Positions 1 through 6,012 are shown, counted from the first letter of the stretch. The stretch: 6,065 nucleotides of DNA from Candidatus Sulfotelmatobacter sp. (GCA_030037515.1 JASHRE010000650.1:1-6065); one strand, 5' to 3'. Program-made: numbers and translations. Notes: generated by a model not told the origin, from the sequence alone.

Positions 1-1746
1 TTCGGTAACCTTCTTTCCCACAGTAACTCGATAGGGGATGCCGACCAAGTCGGCATCTTTGAACTTCACGCCCGGCCGTTCATCGCGATCGTCCAGTATC
101 ACGTCGAAACCGGCGGCTTGCAGTCGTGCGGCAACGTCTTCCGCAGCCGATTTCACCGCTTCGTCTTTTACACTGACCGGCGCGACCACGATTTCAAACG
201 GCGCAATCGATGGCGGCAGCCAGAATCCATTCTCGTCGTTTCCTTGCTCCACCGCGGCCGTGAGGATCCGCTCAATCCCGATGCCGTAACTGCCCATGAT
301 CGGCATGACTTCTTTGCCATTCTTGTCGAGTACACGCACGCCCATCGATTCGCTATAACGATATCCGAGCTTGAAGATGTGCCCAACTTCAACCGCGGTA
401 TCGATGCGCAGGAGCCGGCCACAACAGGGACAGGGCTCACCCACCTCGACGTTGCGAATGTCGGCGACGACCGTGGACTGAAAATCGCGGCCAGGAGTGA
501 CATTCTTAAAGTGATAATCGAGCTTGTTGGCGCCGCAGATCATGTTGCTGCGGCCGTCAAGCGCCGAATCCAAGACCACGTTCATTTTCCTAGGATCGTC
601 AATGGCAACCGCGTGCTGCGGATATTTTTGTTTCGCTGCATCTTTTGCTTTGCTCGAGCTCAGCCACTGGCCGAGCAATTCCTCTGGAAGAGCAACCAAT
701 CCCACCGGACCGATAAAGCCCGCGGGCCCTTGGAAGAATCTCTCCAATTCATCGCCCCGCATGGGACGCAACTGGTTCGCCCGCAGCAGGCCGAGCAGCT
801 TGGTTTCGTTCACCGTGTGATCTCCCCGCAAGAATGCGACCACCGGCTCCTCCAGATTTTTGGGTCCCTCTTCCCCGGTCTTGATCGCCATATAGGCGAC
901 GGCCTTGATGTCCTGTCTCGGAGAAACTTTCAGGAATTCGGCGACATCGGCAATCGCGCCCTTTCCCGGCGTGTGCACCAGCAGCGGTTTGCCGTCGCCT
1001 TCCGCTTCTAAATCTTCCACCGGCGCCAGCTTCGACGTGGCCTTTTCCATGTTCGCGGCGTACTGGCATCCGTCACAGCTCACAATGCGGTCTTCGCCGG
1101 CCGGCGTGCGCACCATAAATTCATGCGACTCTTTGCCGCCCATCGCTCCCGAGTCGGCCTCGACCACCATGTAGTTCAATCCGCAGCGGTCGAAAATTCG
1201 GCGGTACGCGTCGTAGTGCTTGCCATATGAAACATCGAGTCCGGCCGCGTCCACGTCGAACGAGTATGAATCCTTCATCATGAATTGGCGAATGCGGAGC
1301 AACCCCGACTTGGGCCGCGGCTCGTCGCGAAACTTGGGCGCAATCTGATACCAGATCTGCGGCAACTGCTTGTAGCTGCGCAGCTCTTTGCGGGCGATCT
1401 CGGCCATGACTTCTTCTTCGGTCATGCCCAGACAAAGGTCGGCGCCCTTGCGGTCTTTCAGGCGGAACAGATTTTCGCCCATCAGCGACCAGCGGCTGCT
1501 GGCTTCCCAGAGTTCTCGCGGATGCAGCGCCGGCAAAAGAAATTCCTCACCGATGCGGTCCATTTCTTCGCGGACGATGCGAACGATCTTGTTGAATGAC
1601 CGGTTTCCAAGAAAAAGATAGGAGTAGATACCGGCCGAGAGTTGCCGGATGTATCCAGCACGCACGAGAAATTTGTGGCTGGCGACTTCAGCATCGGCCG
1701 GAGCCTCGCGCAGCGTGGGAATGAATGATTCGGACCAACGATGCAT
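1..1746 (-). CDS. proS: Prolyl-tRNA synthetase (bacterial type, with editing domain), 3' end outside window
   Basis: Class II aminoacyl-tRNA synthetase that charges tRNA-Pro with proline in the cytoplasm. My reading from ATG 1746 is open to base 1, 582 codons with no stop. E. coli ProS is 572 aa; by alignment I estimate about 35 C-terminal residues lie off the window. Visible in order: N-terminal PADAEVASHKFLVRAG (16-31); motif 1 around PALHPRELWEASSRW (72-86); TEE (109-111), the proline-site TxE motif; motif 2 KFRDEPRP with R140, then RIRQFMMKDSYSFD (151-164); the inserted YbaK-like editing domain, roughly 228-438, with RGDHTVNETK and a GPVGL segment; VGHIFKLG with H456; motif 3 MGSYGIGIERI (484-494); the start of the anticodon-binding domain with DDRDERPGVKFKDADLVGIP. 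Cysteine clusters C224/C227 and C439/C441/C442 flank the editing domain and may bind zinc. No Shine-Dalgarno is visible; a heptamer array lies just upstream of the ATG. Identity is very secure. Confidence 0.97.
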   Translation of the reverse strand, partial: MHRWSESFIPTLREAPADAEVASHKFLVRAGYIRQLSAGIYSYLFLGNRSFNKIVRIVREEMDRIGEEFLLPALHPRELWEASSRWSLMGENLFRLKDRKGADLCLGMTEEEVMAEIARKELRSYKQLPQIWYQIAPKFRDEPRPKSGLLRIRQFMMKDSYSFDVDAAGLDVSYGKHYDAYRRIFDRCGLNYMVVEADSGAMGGKESHEFMVRTPAGEDRIVSCDGCQYAANMEKATSKLAPVEDLEAEGDGKPLLVHTPGKGAIADVAEFLKVSPRQDIKAVAYMAIKTGEEGPKNLEEPVVAFLRGDHTVNETKLLGLLRANQLRPMRGDELERFFQGPAGFIGPVGLVALPEELLGQWLSSSKAKDAAKQKYPQHAVAIDDPRKMNVVLDSALDGRSNMICGANKLDYHFKNVTPGRDFQSTVVADIRNVEVGEPCPCCGRLLRIDTAVEVGHIFKLGYRYSESMGVRVLDKNGKEVMPIMGSYGIGIERILTAAVEQGNDENGFWLPPSIAPFEIVVAPVSVKDEAVKSAAEDVAARLQAAGFDVILDDRDERPGVKFKDADLVGIPYRVTVGKKVTE

Positions 1747-1753
1747 AGTTTTT

Positions 1754-1784
1754 GAGTTCTGAGTCCCGAGTTGCGAGTACCGAG
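1754..1784. repeat. Degenerate heptamer tandem array upstream of proS
   Basis: On the plus strand this reads as four consecutive 7-bp units, GAGTTCT, GAGTCCC, GAGTTGC and GAGTACC, followed by a final GAG. The first four positions (GAGT) are invariant and the last three vary. The array ends 7 bp before the proS start codon, so it occupies the 5' leader of that gene (minus strand, ACTC-type units). It resembles the short tandemly repeated heptamers known from cyanobacteria in form, but no link is implied. Function unknown. Confidence 0.85.
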
Positions 1785-1906
1785 CCACAGGCGCTCACGG
1801 GATTCAAGGCAGAATTGGCAATTGTAAATGATTGCCTTCGGCGAGACGGGGAACTTGAGCCGCGATCCCGTCTTAGTCGTACCTTCCGATGTGTGTGATC
1901 CCGAAG

Positions 1907-1930
1907 GACCCGCGTTTTCACCCGCGGGTC
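1907..1930. repeat. Perfect 8-bp inverted repeat (hairpin)
   Basis: GACCCGCG (1907-1914) and CGCGGGTC (1923-1930) are exact reverse complements around an 8-nt loop, TTTTCACC. The left arm and loop contain CGCGTTTTC, which also occurs in the hairpin inside kdsD (3238-3246). No T-run follows on either strand, so it does not look like an intrinsic terminator. It may be a remnant of a dispersed hairpin repeat family. Confidence 0.6.
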
Positions 1931-2284
1931 GAGGCGGTGGAACCCTCTGGGAGAGAGATTCTGTCTTGGGTTGTGATCATTACGGGCTTGTCACCTCTCG
2001 CGCTCACGGCCCGTGCTGGCAAAACATCCTCTTCCTTGCAACCGAATGCTTCTTCGGCGACCGCAAAAGACCAGCGCTTCGTGTACGTGGTCAACTCAGG
2101 CTACTGCGACTAGCTGTGGGGAGAAAAGACAAACTGCGCCCGAAGTGGGTGCACGAACCGGCGGGGCAGATCCAACTCGAGGTGGATGCAGCCCTCCATC
2201 CGCATACTTCTGTCCAGCGTGTGGCGCAAAGGATTCAACCGCAACACAAGTCTGCGCGCTCGGCGCCAGGACAGTGGCCTGCCG

Positions 2285-2494
2285 TTACGCAGCGAGCTGT
2301 TTCAATATCTGTTTTCCCAGCTTCTGCGCCTCGCCGAAAAATTTCTGATATTCGACGAAAAGCCGGTTCAGTTCGAGGGATTGATCGGCCGTCAGCTTCT
2401 TGCGCAGAATCATGTCGCGGACATGCACAGGATTCGGCAAGGTCGCGTCTTCCGTCAGTTCTTCCAGAGCAGTGTTGGGATCGTAATGGTACAT
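2285..2494 (-). CDS. Small conserved-looking protein of unknown function, 69 aa
   Basis: A 69-residue ORF from ATG 2494 to TAA, on the same strand as its neighbours, 130 bp downstream of kdsD and 538 bp upstream of proS. The sequence starts MYHYDPNTALEELTEDATLP and is charged, has no cysteine and no membrane segment. From about residue 20 on (NPVHVRDMILRKKL, then TADQSLELNRLFVEYQKFFGEAQKLGKQILKQL) it looks largely alpha-helical and amphipathic, so a small soluble or partner-binding protein is plausible. I do not recognise the family. The regular amino-acid pattern and common codons favour a real gene over a chance ORF, but no good Shine-Dalgarno precedes the ATG. A role in any pathway would be a guess. 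Confidence 0.6.
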   Translation of the reverse strand: MYHYDPNTALEELTEDATLPNPVHVRDMILRKKLTADQSLELNRLFVEYQKFFGEAQKLGKQILKQLAA

Positions 2495-2544
2495 GTCCGA
2501 TATTCTATCGCCGCATGGTCAGCCCCGAGGCAGGATGTGAAAGG

Positions 2545-2564
2545 CCCGGCAGGGAAGTGCCGGG
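2545..2564 (-). terminator. Possible intrinsic terminator or hairpin after kdsD
   Basis: On the minus strand CCCGGCA, a six-base loop CTTCCC, and TGCCGGG form a perfect 7-bp GC-rich stem about 60 bp past the kdsD stop codon. It is followed by CCTTTCA, only a weak T-run. It could end kdsD transcription or be another dispersed hairpin repeat. The position favours a terminator; the weak T-tract argues against it. Confidence 0.35.
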
Positions 2565-2624
2565 TCGGCAAGGAAAGCGCGCGCGAGTCCCCTAGACCTA
2601 GAGGAGCGGCACTTAGCCCGTGAC

Positions 2625-3722
2625 CTACACCAGTTCCGTGGTCCACAAATCGTGCAAATGTACGATGCCTTCCAACTTTCCCTCTGAGTCGACGACCATG
2701 AGTGACGTGATCTTTTTCTCCTCCATTTTCGCCAGAGCGCTCGCGGCGAATTCGGCGCGGCCAATGGTTTTCGGATTCGGCGTCATTGCTGCACGCGCCG
2801 TAAGATCCATGGCATCTTTCCCGCGTTTTTCAAGCAACCGCCGCAAATCGCCGTCGCTGATGACCCCGACCAGCCGTTCCCCTTCGACCACGGCGGTCAC
2901 TCCTAACTTTTTGCGCGACATTTCGTAGATCACATCCGGCATTTGCGTTTGCGGAGAAACCTGCGGGACCGCTTCGCCGGTGTGCATCAGCGATTCAACG
3001 CGCGCCAGCCGTTTGCCCAGTTTCCCGCCGGGATGCAGGTTGGCAAAATCCTCTTCTTTAAATCCGCGCCGTTCGCTGAGTGTGACGGCGAGTGCGTCGC
3101 CCAACGCCAGCATCGTCGTGGTCGATGCCGTCGGCGCCAGTCCGAGCGAGCAAGCCTCCTGCGCAACCGAGCAGTCCAGCGCGACGTCGGCGGCCGCGGC
3201 CAAAGTCGATAGGGAGGCGCGTGCCCCATCCTTGTCTCGCGTTTTCTGCGAGACAGGGGGGGGGCTCTGACTGTTTCTTTTTGAAACGGTGGCTGCCCCA
3301 CGCTGCGTCCTCTTCGAAGCGTGGGAACTGCAGATCGCGTCCCCCGTCATCGCAATCAACGGCACTTGCAGGCGCTTGATCGTAGCCAGCAGCGCCAGAA
3401 TCTCTTCGGTTTCGCCGCTGGCGGAAAGAGCCAGCACCAGATCGCCGCGCACCACCATGCCCAGATCGCCGTGCAGCGCTTCGACCGGATGCAGGTACAG
3501 AGCCGGCGTTCCCGTCGAACTCAGCGTGGCCGCAATTTTGCGCGCAATCAGCCCGCTCTTGCCCATGCCGGTGACGACGACGCGCCGCTCGCAGCGAAAC
3601 ATCAAGTCGACGGCACGCTCAAAAGCCGTGCACATGGGCCCGGCAATGCGATCGGCGAGAGCGCGCAAAGCCTCGGCTTCGATCCGAACCACGTTTTCGG
3701 GGGTATGCTTCATCGGCGACAC
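2625..3722 (-). CDS. kdsD: Arabinose-5-phosphate isomerase (KdsD/KpsF family) with a 41-residue insertion
   Basis: Converts D-ribulose 5-phosphate to D-arabinose 5-phosphate, the first step of Kdo synthesis for LPS, in the cytoplasm. The 365-aa reading has an N-terminal SIS sugar-isomerase domain (about 35-220) and two CBS domains (about 245-302 and 312-363). Aligned to E. coli KdsD, all four catalytic residues are kept: K55 in TGMGKSG (E. coli K59), E107 in SGETEEI (E111), E189 in QEAC (E152) and H230 in HPGG (H193). E107 and E189 are 82 apart here but 41 apart in E. coli, so 41 residues are inserted after GDA (127-129) and before STLA (172-175). That stretch is Ser/Lys/Arg/Gln-rich and encoded by a hairpin-rich repeat element (separate entry). 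The longest reading begins with GTG at 3722; ATG at 3713 (MKHTPENVVR) is an equally good or better start. Neither has a clear Shine-Dalgarno. Family identity is secure; whether the interrupted enzyme is fully active is unknown. Confidence 0.94.
   Translation of the reverse strand: MSPMKHTPENVVRIEAEALRALADRIAGPMCTAFERAVDLMFRCERRVVVTGMGKSGLIARKIAATLSSTGTPALYLHPVEALHGDLGMVVRGDLVLALSASGETEEILALLATIKRLQVPLIAMTGDAICSSHASKRTQRGAATVSKRNSQSPPPVSQKTRDKDGARASLSTLAAAADVALDCSVAQEACSLGLAPTASTTTMLALGDALAVTLSERRGFKEEDFANLHPGGKLGKRLARVESLMHTGEAVPQVSPQTQMPDVIYEMSRKKLGVTAVVEGERLVGVISDGDLRRLLEKRGKDAMDLTARAAMTPNPKTIGRAEFAASALAKMEEKKITSLMVVDSEGKLEGIVHLHDLWTTELV
3210..3335. mobile_element. Hairpin-rich repeat element inserted in frame in kdsD
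   Basis: This segment encodes kdsD residues 130-171, which have no counterpart in the E. coli enzyme apart from one residue. On the plus strand it contains TGTCTCGC/GCGAGACA (3233-3240 with 3248-3255, loop 7), nine G (3256-3264), GTTTC/GAAAC (3273-3277 with 3283-3287, loop TTTTT) and CCCACGCT/AGCGTGGG (3297-3304 with 3318-3325, loop 13). The first and last hairpins are each introduced by TGCCCCA (3222-3228 and 3294-3300), so the element looks like two related modules. The likely core is 3221-3326. No transposase is encoded. I could not define a clean target-site duplication: ACGCG occurs at both edges, but removing the DNA between copies would break the frame. A non-autonomous MITE- or REP-like element is my inference. 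Confidence 0.65.
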
Positions 3723-3746
3723 AAGTCTGGAAGTCCGGAAGACAGG
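3723..3746. repeat. Short octamer array upstream of kdsD
   Basis: Three consecutive 8-bp units on the plus strand, AAGTCTGG, AAGTCCGG and AAGACAGG, adjoin the GTG start of kdsD (10 bp from the alternative ATG at 3713). The units share AAG at the start and GG at the end, with TC in the middle of two of them. It is short enough to be partly chance, but it resembles the arrays near proS and the channel gene in core and position. Confidence 0.5.
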
Positions 3747-3808
3747 ATGTTAGCACGCGACTCCCGAGCTCTTGTTCTTCAACCCGGGCCGGACACCGCA
3801 CTCGAGAT

Positions 3809-4984
3809 TCAGAAATGGTCTTCGATCGGCCGCACCCCTCCGACCTTCTCCAAGCTGCGCGCCTGAATCAGCCGATCCCATGGCCCCGCCTGCCAATCGT
3901 CCCGCGATTTCTCCAGATTCCTCCACGGCGGAAGCCTCATCATAAGAAGCCGAGCTGTCCAGTACACATAAGGTTCGTACATCGAGCGCAGGCGCGAAAG
4001 CTTTTCGCGTGCGGCTTCGTCTTTCTTAAGATGTAATCCCGCAGCCTCCAGCGCCTGGCGCAGACCATCGAGTTCCGCTTCCGGCAGCCGGTCTTGGATG
4101 TCCGGCCTGTATCGGGCGTTGACCACCTGCGCCAAATCTACTGCCGCGTGCCGCGCCATGGCAAAAGTCAGCTTCGCTTGGCCGGGATTTACCCCTTCGA
4201 TTCCGGTCAGGATCAGAGAAGTCACGTCGAGCATGGTGGTGAGCGCGGCCAGCCATGATTGATTGCTGTGTTGCGAGCGGAAAAATGCCAGCACTGGATA
4301 CGAAATCTGGCTCTCCAGCAATTCCGCCGACCAACGCTCCCAGTCACGCAGCACGTCATCCAAAACGCTCTGATCCACGCCCGGGTTCTCGCTGCGACCC
4401 GCCAGTCGCACCAGCAATTCCAACGCCGTGGGGGGGGAGCCGGCCCGCGCATCGAGCATGGAAATCTGAATTTCCCGCCGCGAGAACGACGAGTAGACAA
4501 TGGGAATGTAGCCGATCACCACGCCCAGAAAGGCAAAGCCCATTCCGGCTTGGAAGACCGATAAGGCCCTTGCCGTTGCCGACGTTGGGACGATGTCGCC
4601 ATAACCAAGCGTGAAGAACGTCTCGCCGCTTTGATAGAGAAGCCGGCCAAACGTGATGGGCTCGTTGCCCAGTTGCTCGTGTGCTCCGATGCCGTACTGG
4701 ATCAGCGCGAATCCAATAATCAAGCTCACCGCCCACACCCCGAGCAGCAGAATCAACGACAGCGGCCCGAAATAACCCAGAAAATTCTGCTGCCGCGACG
4801 GCTTCTTGATCCAGCCCGCGACTCTTCGCCAAGGAATCCAGGTCCGCCGATAAACATACGCGGTCAGGCGAAAATTCCGCAGAATCCGCCGCGGCAGGAC
4901 GACGGTTTCGAACGCATCGAGCAGCACGACCCAAATGATCGCGATACCGCCGACCGTCGCAACAATGCTGAAGTGCGAATGCAT
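3809..4984 (-). CDS. Potassium-channel-like membrane protein (Ion_trans_2 type)
   Basis: A 391-aa protein from ATG 4984 to TGA. It has a hydrophobic N-terminal helix (about 7-25), a basic cytoplasmic-looking stretch with many Arg/Lys (31-66), a second helix (about 72-97), a pore loop with the selectivity filter TLGYGD (125-130) and a last helix (about 139-164) ending in GYIPIVYSSFSRRE. T-x-GYGD is the K+ channel signature, so K+ conduction across the inner membrane is the likely role, presumably as a tetramer. Residues 165-391 form a soluble, helix-rich tail with no nucleotide-binding RCK motif (no GxGxxG) that I can see; it contains many Trp/Arg/Asp/Glu residues and ends VGGVRPIEDHF. The tail's function and ligand are unknown to me. 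The start has no Shine-Dalgarno, and a weak heptamer array lies directly upstream. kdsD follows after 86 bp, so the two could be co-transcribed, although their functions are unrelated. Confidence 0.85.
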   Translation of the reverse strand: MHSHFSIVATVGGIAIIWVVLLDAFETVVLPRRILRNFRLTAYVYRRTWIPWRRVAGWIKKPSRQQNFLGYFGPLSLILLLGVWAVSLIIGFALIQYGIGAHEQLGNEPITFGRLLYQSGETFFTLGYGDIVPTSATARALSVFQAGMGFAFLGVVIGYIPIVYSSFSRREIQISMLDARAGSPPTALELLVRLAGRSENPGVDQSVLDDVLRDWERWSAELLESQISYPVLAFFRSQHSNQSWLAALTTMLDVTSLILTGIEGVNPGQAKLTFAMARHAAVDLAQVVNARYRPDIQDRLPEAELDGLRQALEAAGLHLKKDEAAREKLSRLRSMYEPYVYWTARLLMMRLPPWRNLEKSRDDWQAGPWDRLIQARSLEKVGGVRPIEDHF

Positions 4985-4985
4985 G

Positions 4986-5020
4986 ATGAGTCTGGTGTCG
5001 CAACTCGGCAGTCAGATTTC
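4986..5020. repeat. Weak heptamer array upstream of the channel gene
   Basis: Read on the minus strand toward the channel ATG, five consecutive 7-bp units all begin with GA: GAAATCT, GACTGCC, GAGTTGC, GACACCA, GACTCAT. Only the GA is invariant; C at position 3 and T at position 4 are each in the majority. GAGTTGC is identical to a unit of the array near proS, which is on the opposite strand there. On its own this is marginal; its placement one base before the start codon makes it worth recording. Confidence 0.4.
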
Positions 5021-5076
5021 AGACGCCACGCCACACGCCGTCCATTTCTGACGCTTGGGAAGGGTAACAGATTCTG

Positions 5077-5227
5077 CCGCGGACCTCGGACCCCGGACTT
5101 CGGCTCCGGGACTCTGGCTTTGATGGACAAGCGAGGGGGTTGCCCCCGGCGTGAACGCGGATTGCCATGCGCAAAGGCTTGGGGAATAGGAATCTGGTTC
5201 CGGTCGCCCGAGGTCTGAGGTTCGCGG
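5077..5227. repeat. Imperfect 18-bp inverted repeat enclosing 115 bp
   Basis: Bases 5077-5094 and 5210-5227 are inverted copies matching at 15 of 18 positions. The three differences are transitions, two of which would be G-U pairs in a plus-strand RNA. The arms coincide with heptamer-like units in opposite orientation. The enclosed DNA includes a small GGGGG-TTG-CCCCC hairpin (5135-5147). It could be a MITE-like element or two heptamer arrays in opposite orientation. I found no target duplication and no coding sequence within. Confidence 0.5.
5081..5122. repeat. Degenerate heptamer tandem array in the 254-bp gap
   Basis: Six consecutive 7-bp units on the plus strand: GGACCTC, GGACCCC, GGACTTC, GGCTCCG, GGACTCT, GGCTTTG. 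GG is invariant, A is present in four of six at position 3, and position 4 is C or T. Shifted by two, the units read ACYYCGG, similar to the ACTCNNN units near proS on the minus strand. The array sits about 100 bp upstream of the channel gene start. Confidence 0.75.
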
Positions 5228-5238
5228 GCCGACATCGG

Positions 5239-6012
5239 TTACTGCGGATTCGGATTCTGTTGCTGCGATTGTCCCGGCGGCTTCGTGGCTTGAGGGGGAG
5301 TCTTCGGCTTGGTCGTCGACTTCGCTGTTGTTTTCTTTTTCGGCGCAGGTTTCTTCGGCGGCTCGGTGTCATCTACGATGGTCTTCTTCGCCGGTTCGGC
5401 AGGAAGTGCGGCCTGGGCCGTCTTGAGTTCGGTTCGCAGACGATCGATCTCGGCTTCCTTTGCGGTCGAGAGATTTTCGATGCGCTCCGCCAACTGCCGA
5501 CGCGAATCCTCAAAGGCGCTGAGATCGGTCTCTAACGAATGCGCGTCGTCGCGAGGTCCAAACGCGCCGGTCAACTCCACCACATTTCCGAGAACGTCGT
5601 AGAGGGCGTCCAGATTTCGGTACAGCTTGAATGTGTCGGGGAGATTTTCGGGCGCCGAGCGCAGCGGGGCAATAATGTCGGGCAGCGCGGCCTCGAGATT
5701 CCGCTGAATCGAATCCACGTTGGTGAGCGCCTGCTCTTTTGTGGTTTTATCCGTTTTCCAGCGATCGATGCGCAGCCGTTGTAAATCCGCTTGCGTGTCT
5801 TTCGACGCATTTTCGACTTGTGAGAGGATTCCGTTTAACTTAGACACCGACGCATAGGAGACCGGCGCGCCCGATTGCCCTGCCGCTTCAACACCGGTCA
5901 CCTGAGCCGTGTCCTGAAGATTTGCCGGCGTTCCGTTGCCGGATGCGGATTGGCCCCATGCCGCCGCTGAAAACAGCAAGGCCAAGCTGATGAAGATTCT
6001 CCTGCAATTCAT
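5239..6012 (-). CDS. Secreted protein of unknown function with Lys/Pro-rich C-terminal tail
   Basis: I chose ATG 6012 (257 aa) because it begins MNCRRIFISLALLFSAAAWG, a compact signal peptide with a basic n-region, hydrophobic core and small residues before a likely cleavage near AAAWGQ. An upstream in-frame ATG at 6036 would add eight residues (265 aa). In the 265-aa numbering the mature part has a Ser/Gly/Ala/Gln-rich linker (about 30-62), a helical region with coiled-coil-like stretches (about 65-125 and 165-215, including EDSRRQLAERIENLSTAKEAEIDRLR split by a few polar residues), then a low-complexity tail from about 220 rich in Lys, Pro, Thr and Gln, ending QQQNPNPQ. The basic tail could bind peptidoglycan, LPS or nucleic acid, but this is a guess. 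I do not recognise a domain. Probably periplasmic. It is separated from the channel gene by 254 bp, so probably its own transcription unit. Confidence 0.8.
   Translation of the reverse strand: MNCRRIFISLALLFSAAAWGQSASGNGTPANLQDTAQVTGVEAAGQSGAPVSYASVSKLNGILSQVENASKDTQADLQRLRIDRWKTDKTTKEQALTNVDSIQRNLEAALPDIIAPLRSAPENLPDTFKLYRNLDALYDVLGNVVELTGAFGPRDDAHSLETDLSAFEDSRRQLAERIENLSTAKEAEIDRLRTELKTAQAALPAEPAKKTIVDDTEPPKKPAPKKKTTAKSTTKPKTPPQATKPPGQSQQQNPNPQ

Larger units (their letters stand above)
1747..2284. other. 538-bp gap with no convincing gene
   Basis: This stretch lies between the proS start and the stop of the 69-aa ORF, both minus strand. It holds the heptamer array (1754-1784) and a strong hairpin (1907-1930). 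Open frames exist on the plus strand, including one of 255 codons from 1828, but they run across the 69-aa ORF, show no recognisable domain and look like chance open frames in GC-rich DNA. A short plus-strand reading near 2195-2250 (YFCPACGAKDSTATQVCALG) vaguely resembles half of a zinc ribbon but has no continuing domain. A promoter for proS should lie here; I could not pick a convincing -35/-10 pair. Confidence 0.5.

Noticed and set aside
118..1011. 297-codon plus-strand ORF opposite proS
   Set aside because: It lies entirely antisense to a clear ProS reading with all motifs; long antisense frames are common in GC-rich genes and no domain is recognisable.
2195..2250. Zinc-ribbon-like plus-strand fragment (FCPACGAKD)
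   Set aside because: Only one CxxC pair is present, the second knuckle lacks its cysteine, and the surrounding frame is not protein-like; a decayed fragment cannot be excluded but is not supported.
1828..2595. 255-codon plus-strand ORF across the proS upstream gap
   Set aside because: Low-complexity Arg/Pro/Ser-rich translation, no domain, overlaps the more credible 69-aa minus-strand ORF and carries hairpin sequence.
3210..3335. kdsD as a pseudogene
   Set aside because: The reading frame is intact from start to stop, catalytic residues and both CBS domains are present, and the insertion length is a multiple of three.
3213..3340. Target-site duplication ACGCG for the kdsD insertion
   Set aside because: ACGCG occurs near both edges, but excising the DNA between copies removes 118 bp and breaks the kdsD frame, so it is probably coincidental.
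4631..5218. 195-codon plus-strand ORF antisense to the channel gene start
   Set aside because: Covers the channel N-terminus and the repeat-bearing gap; no recognisable domain.
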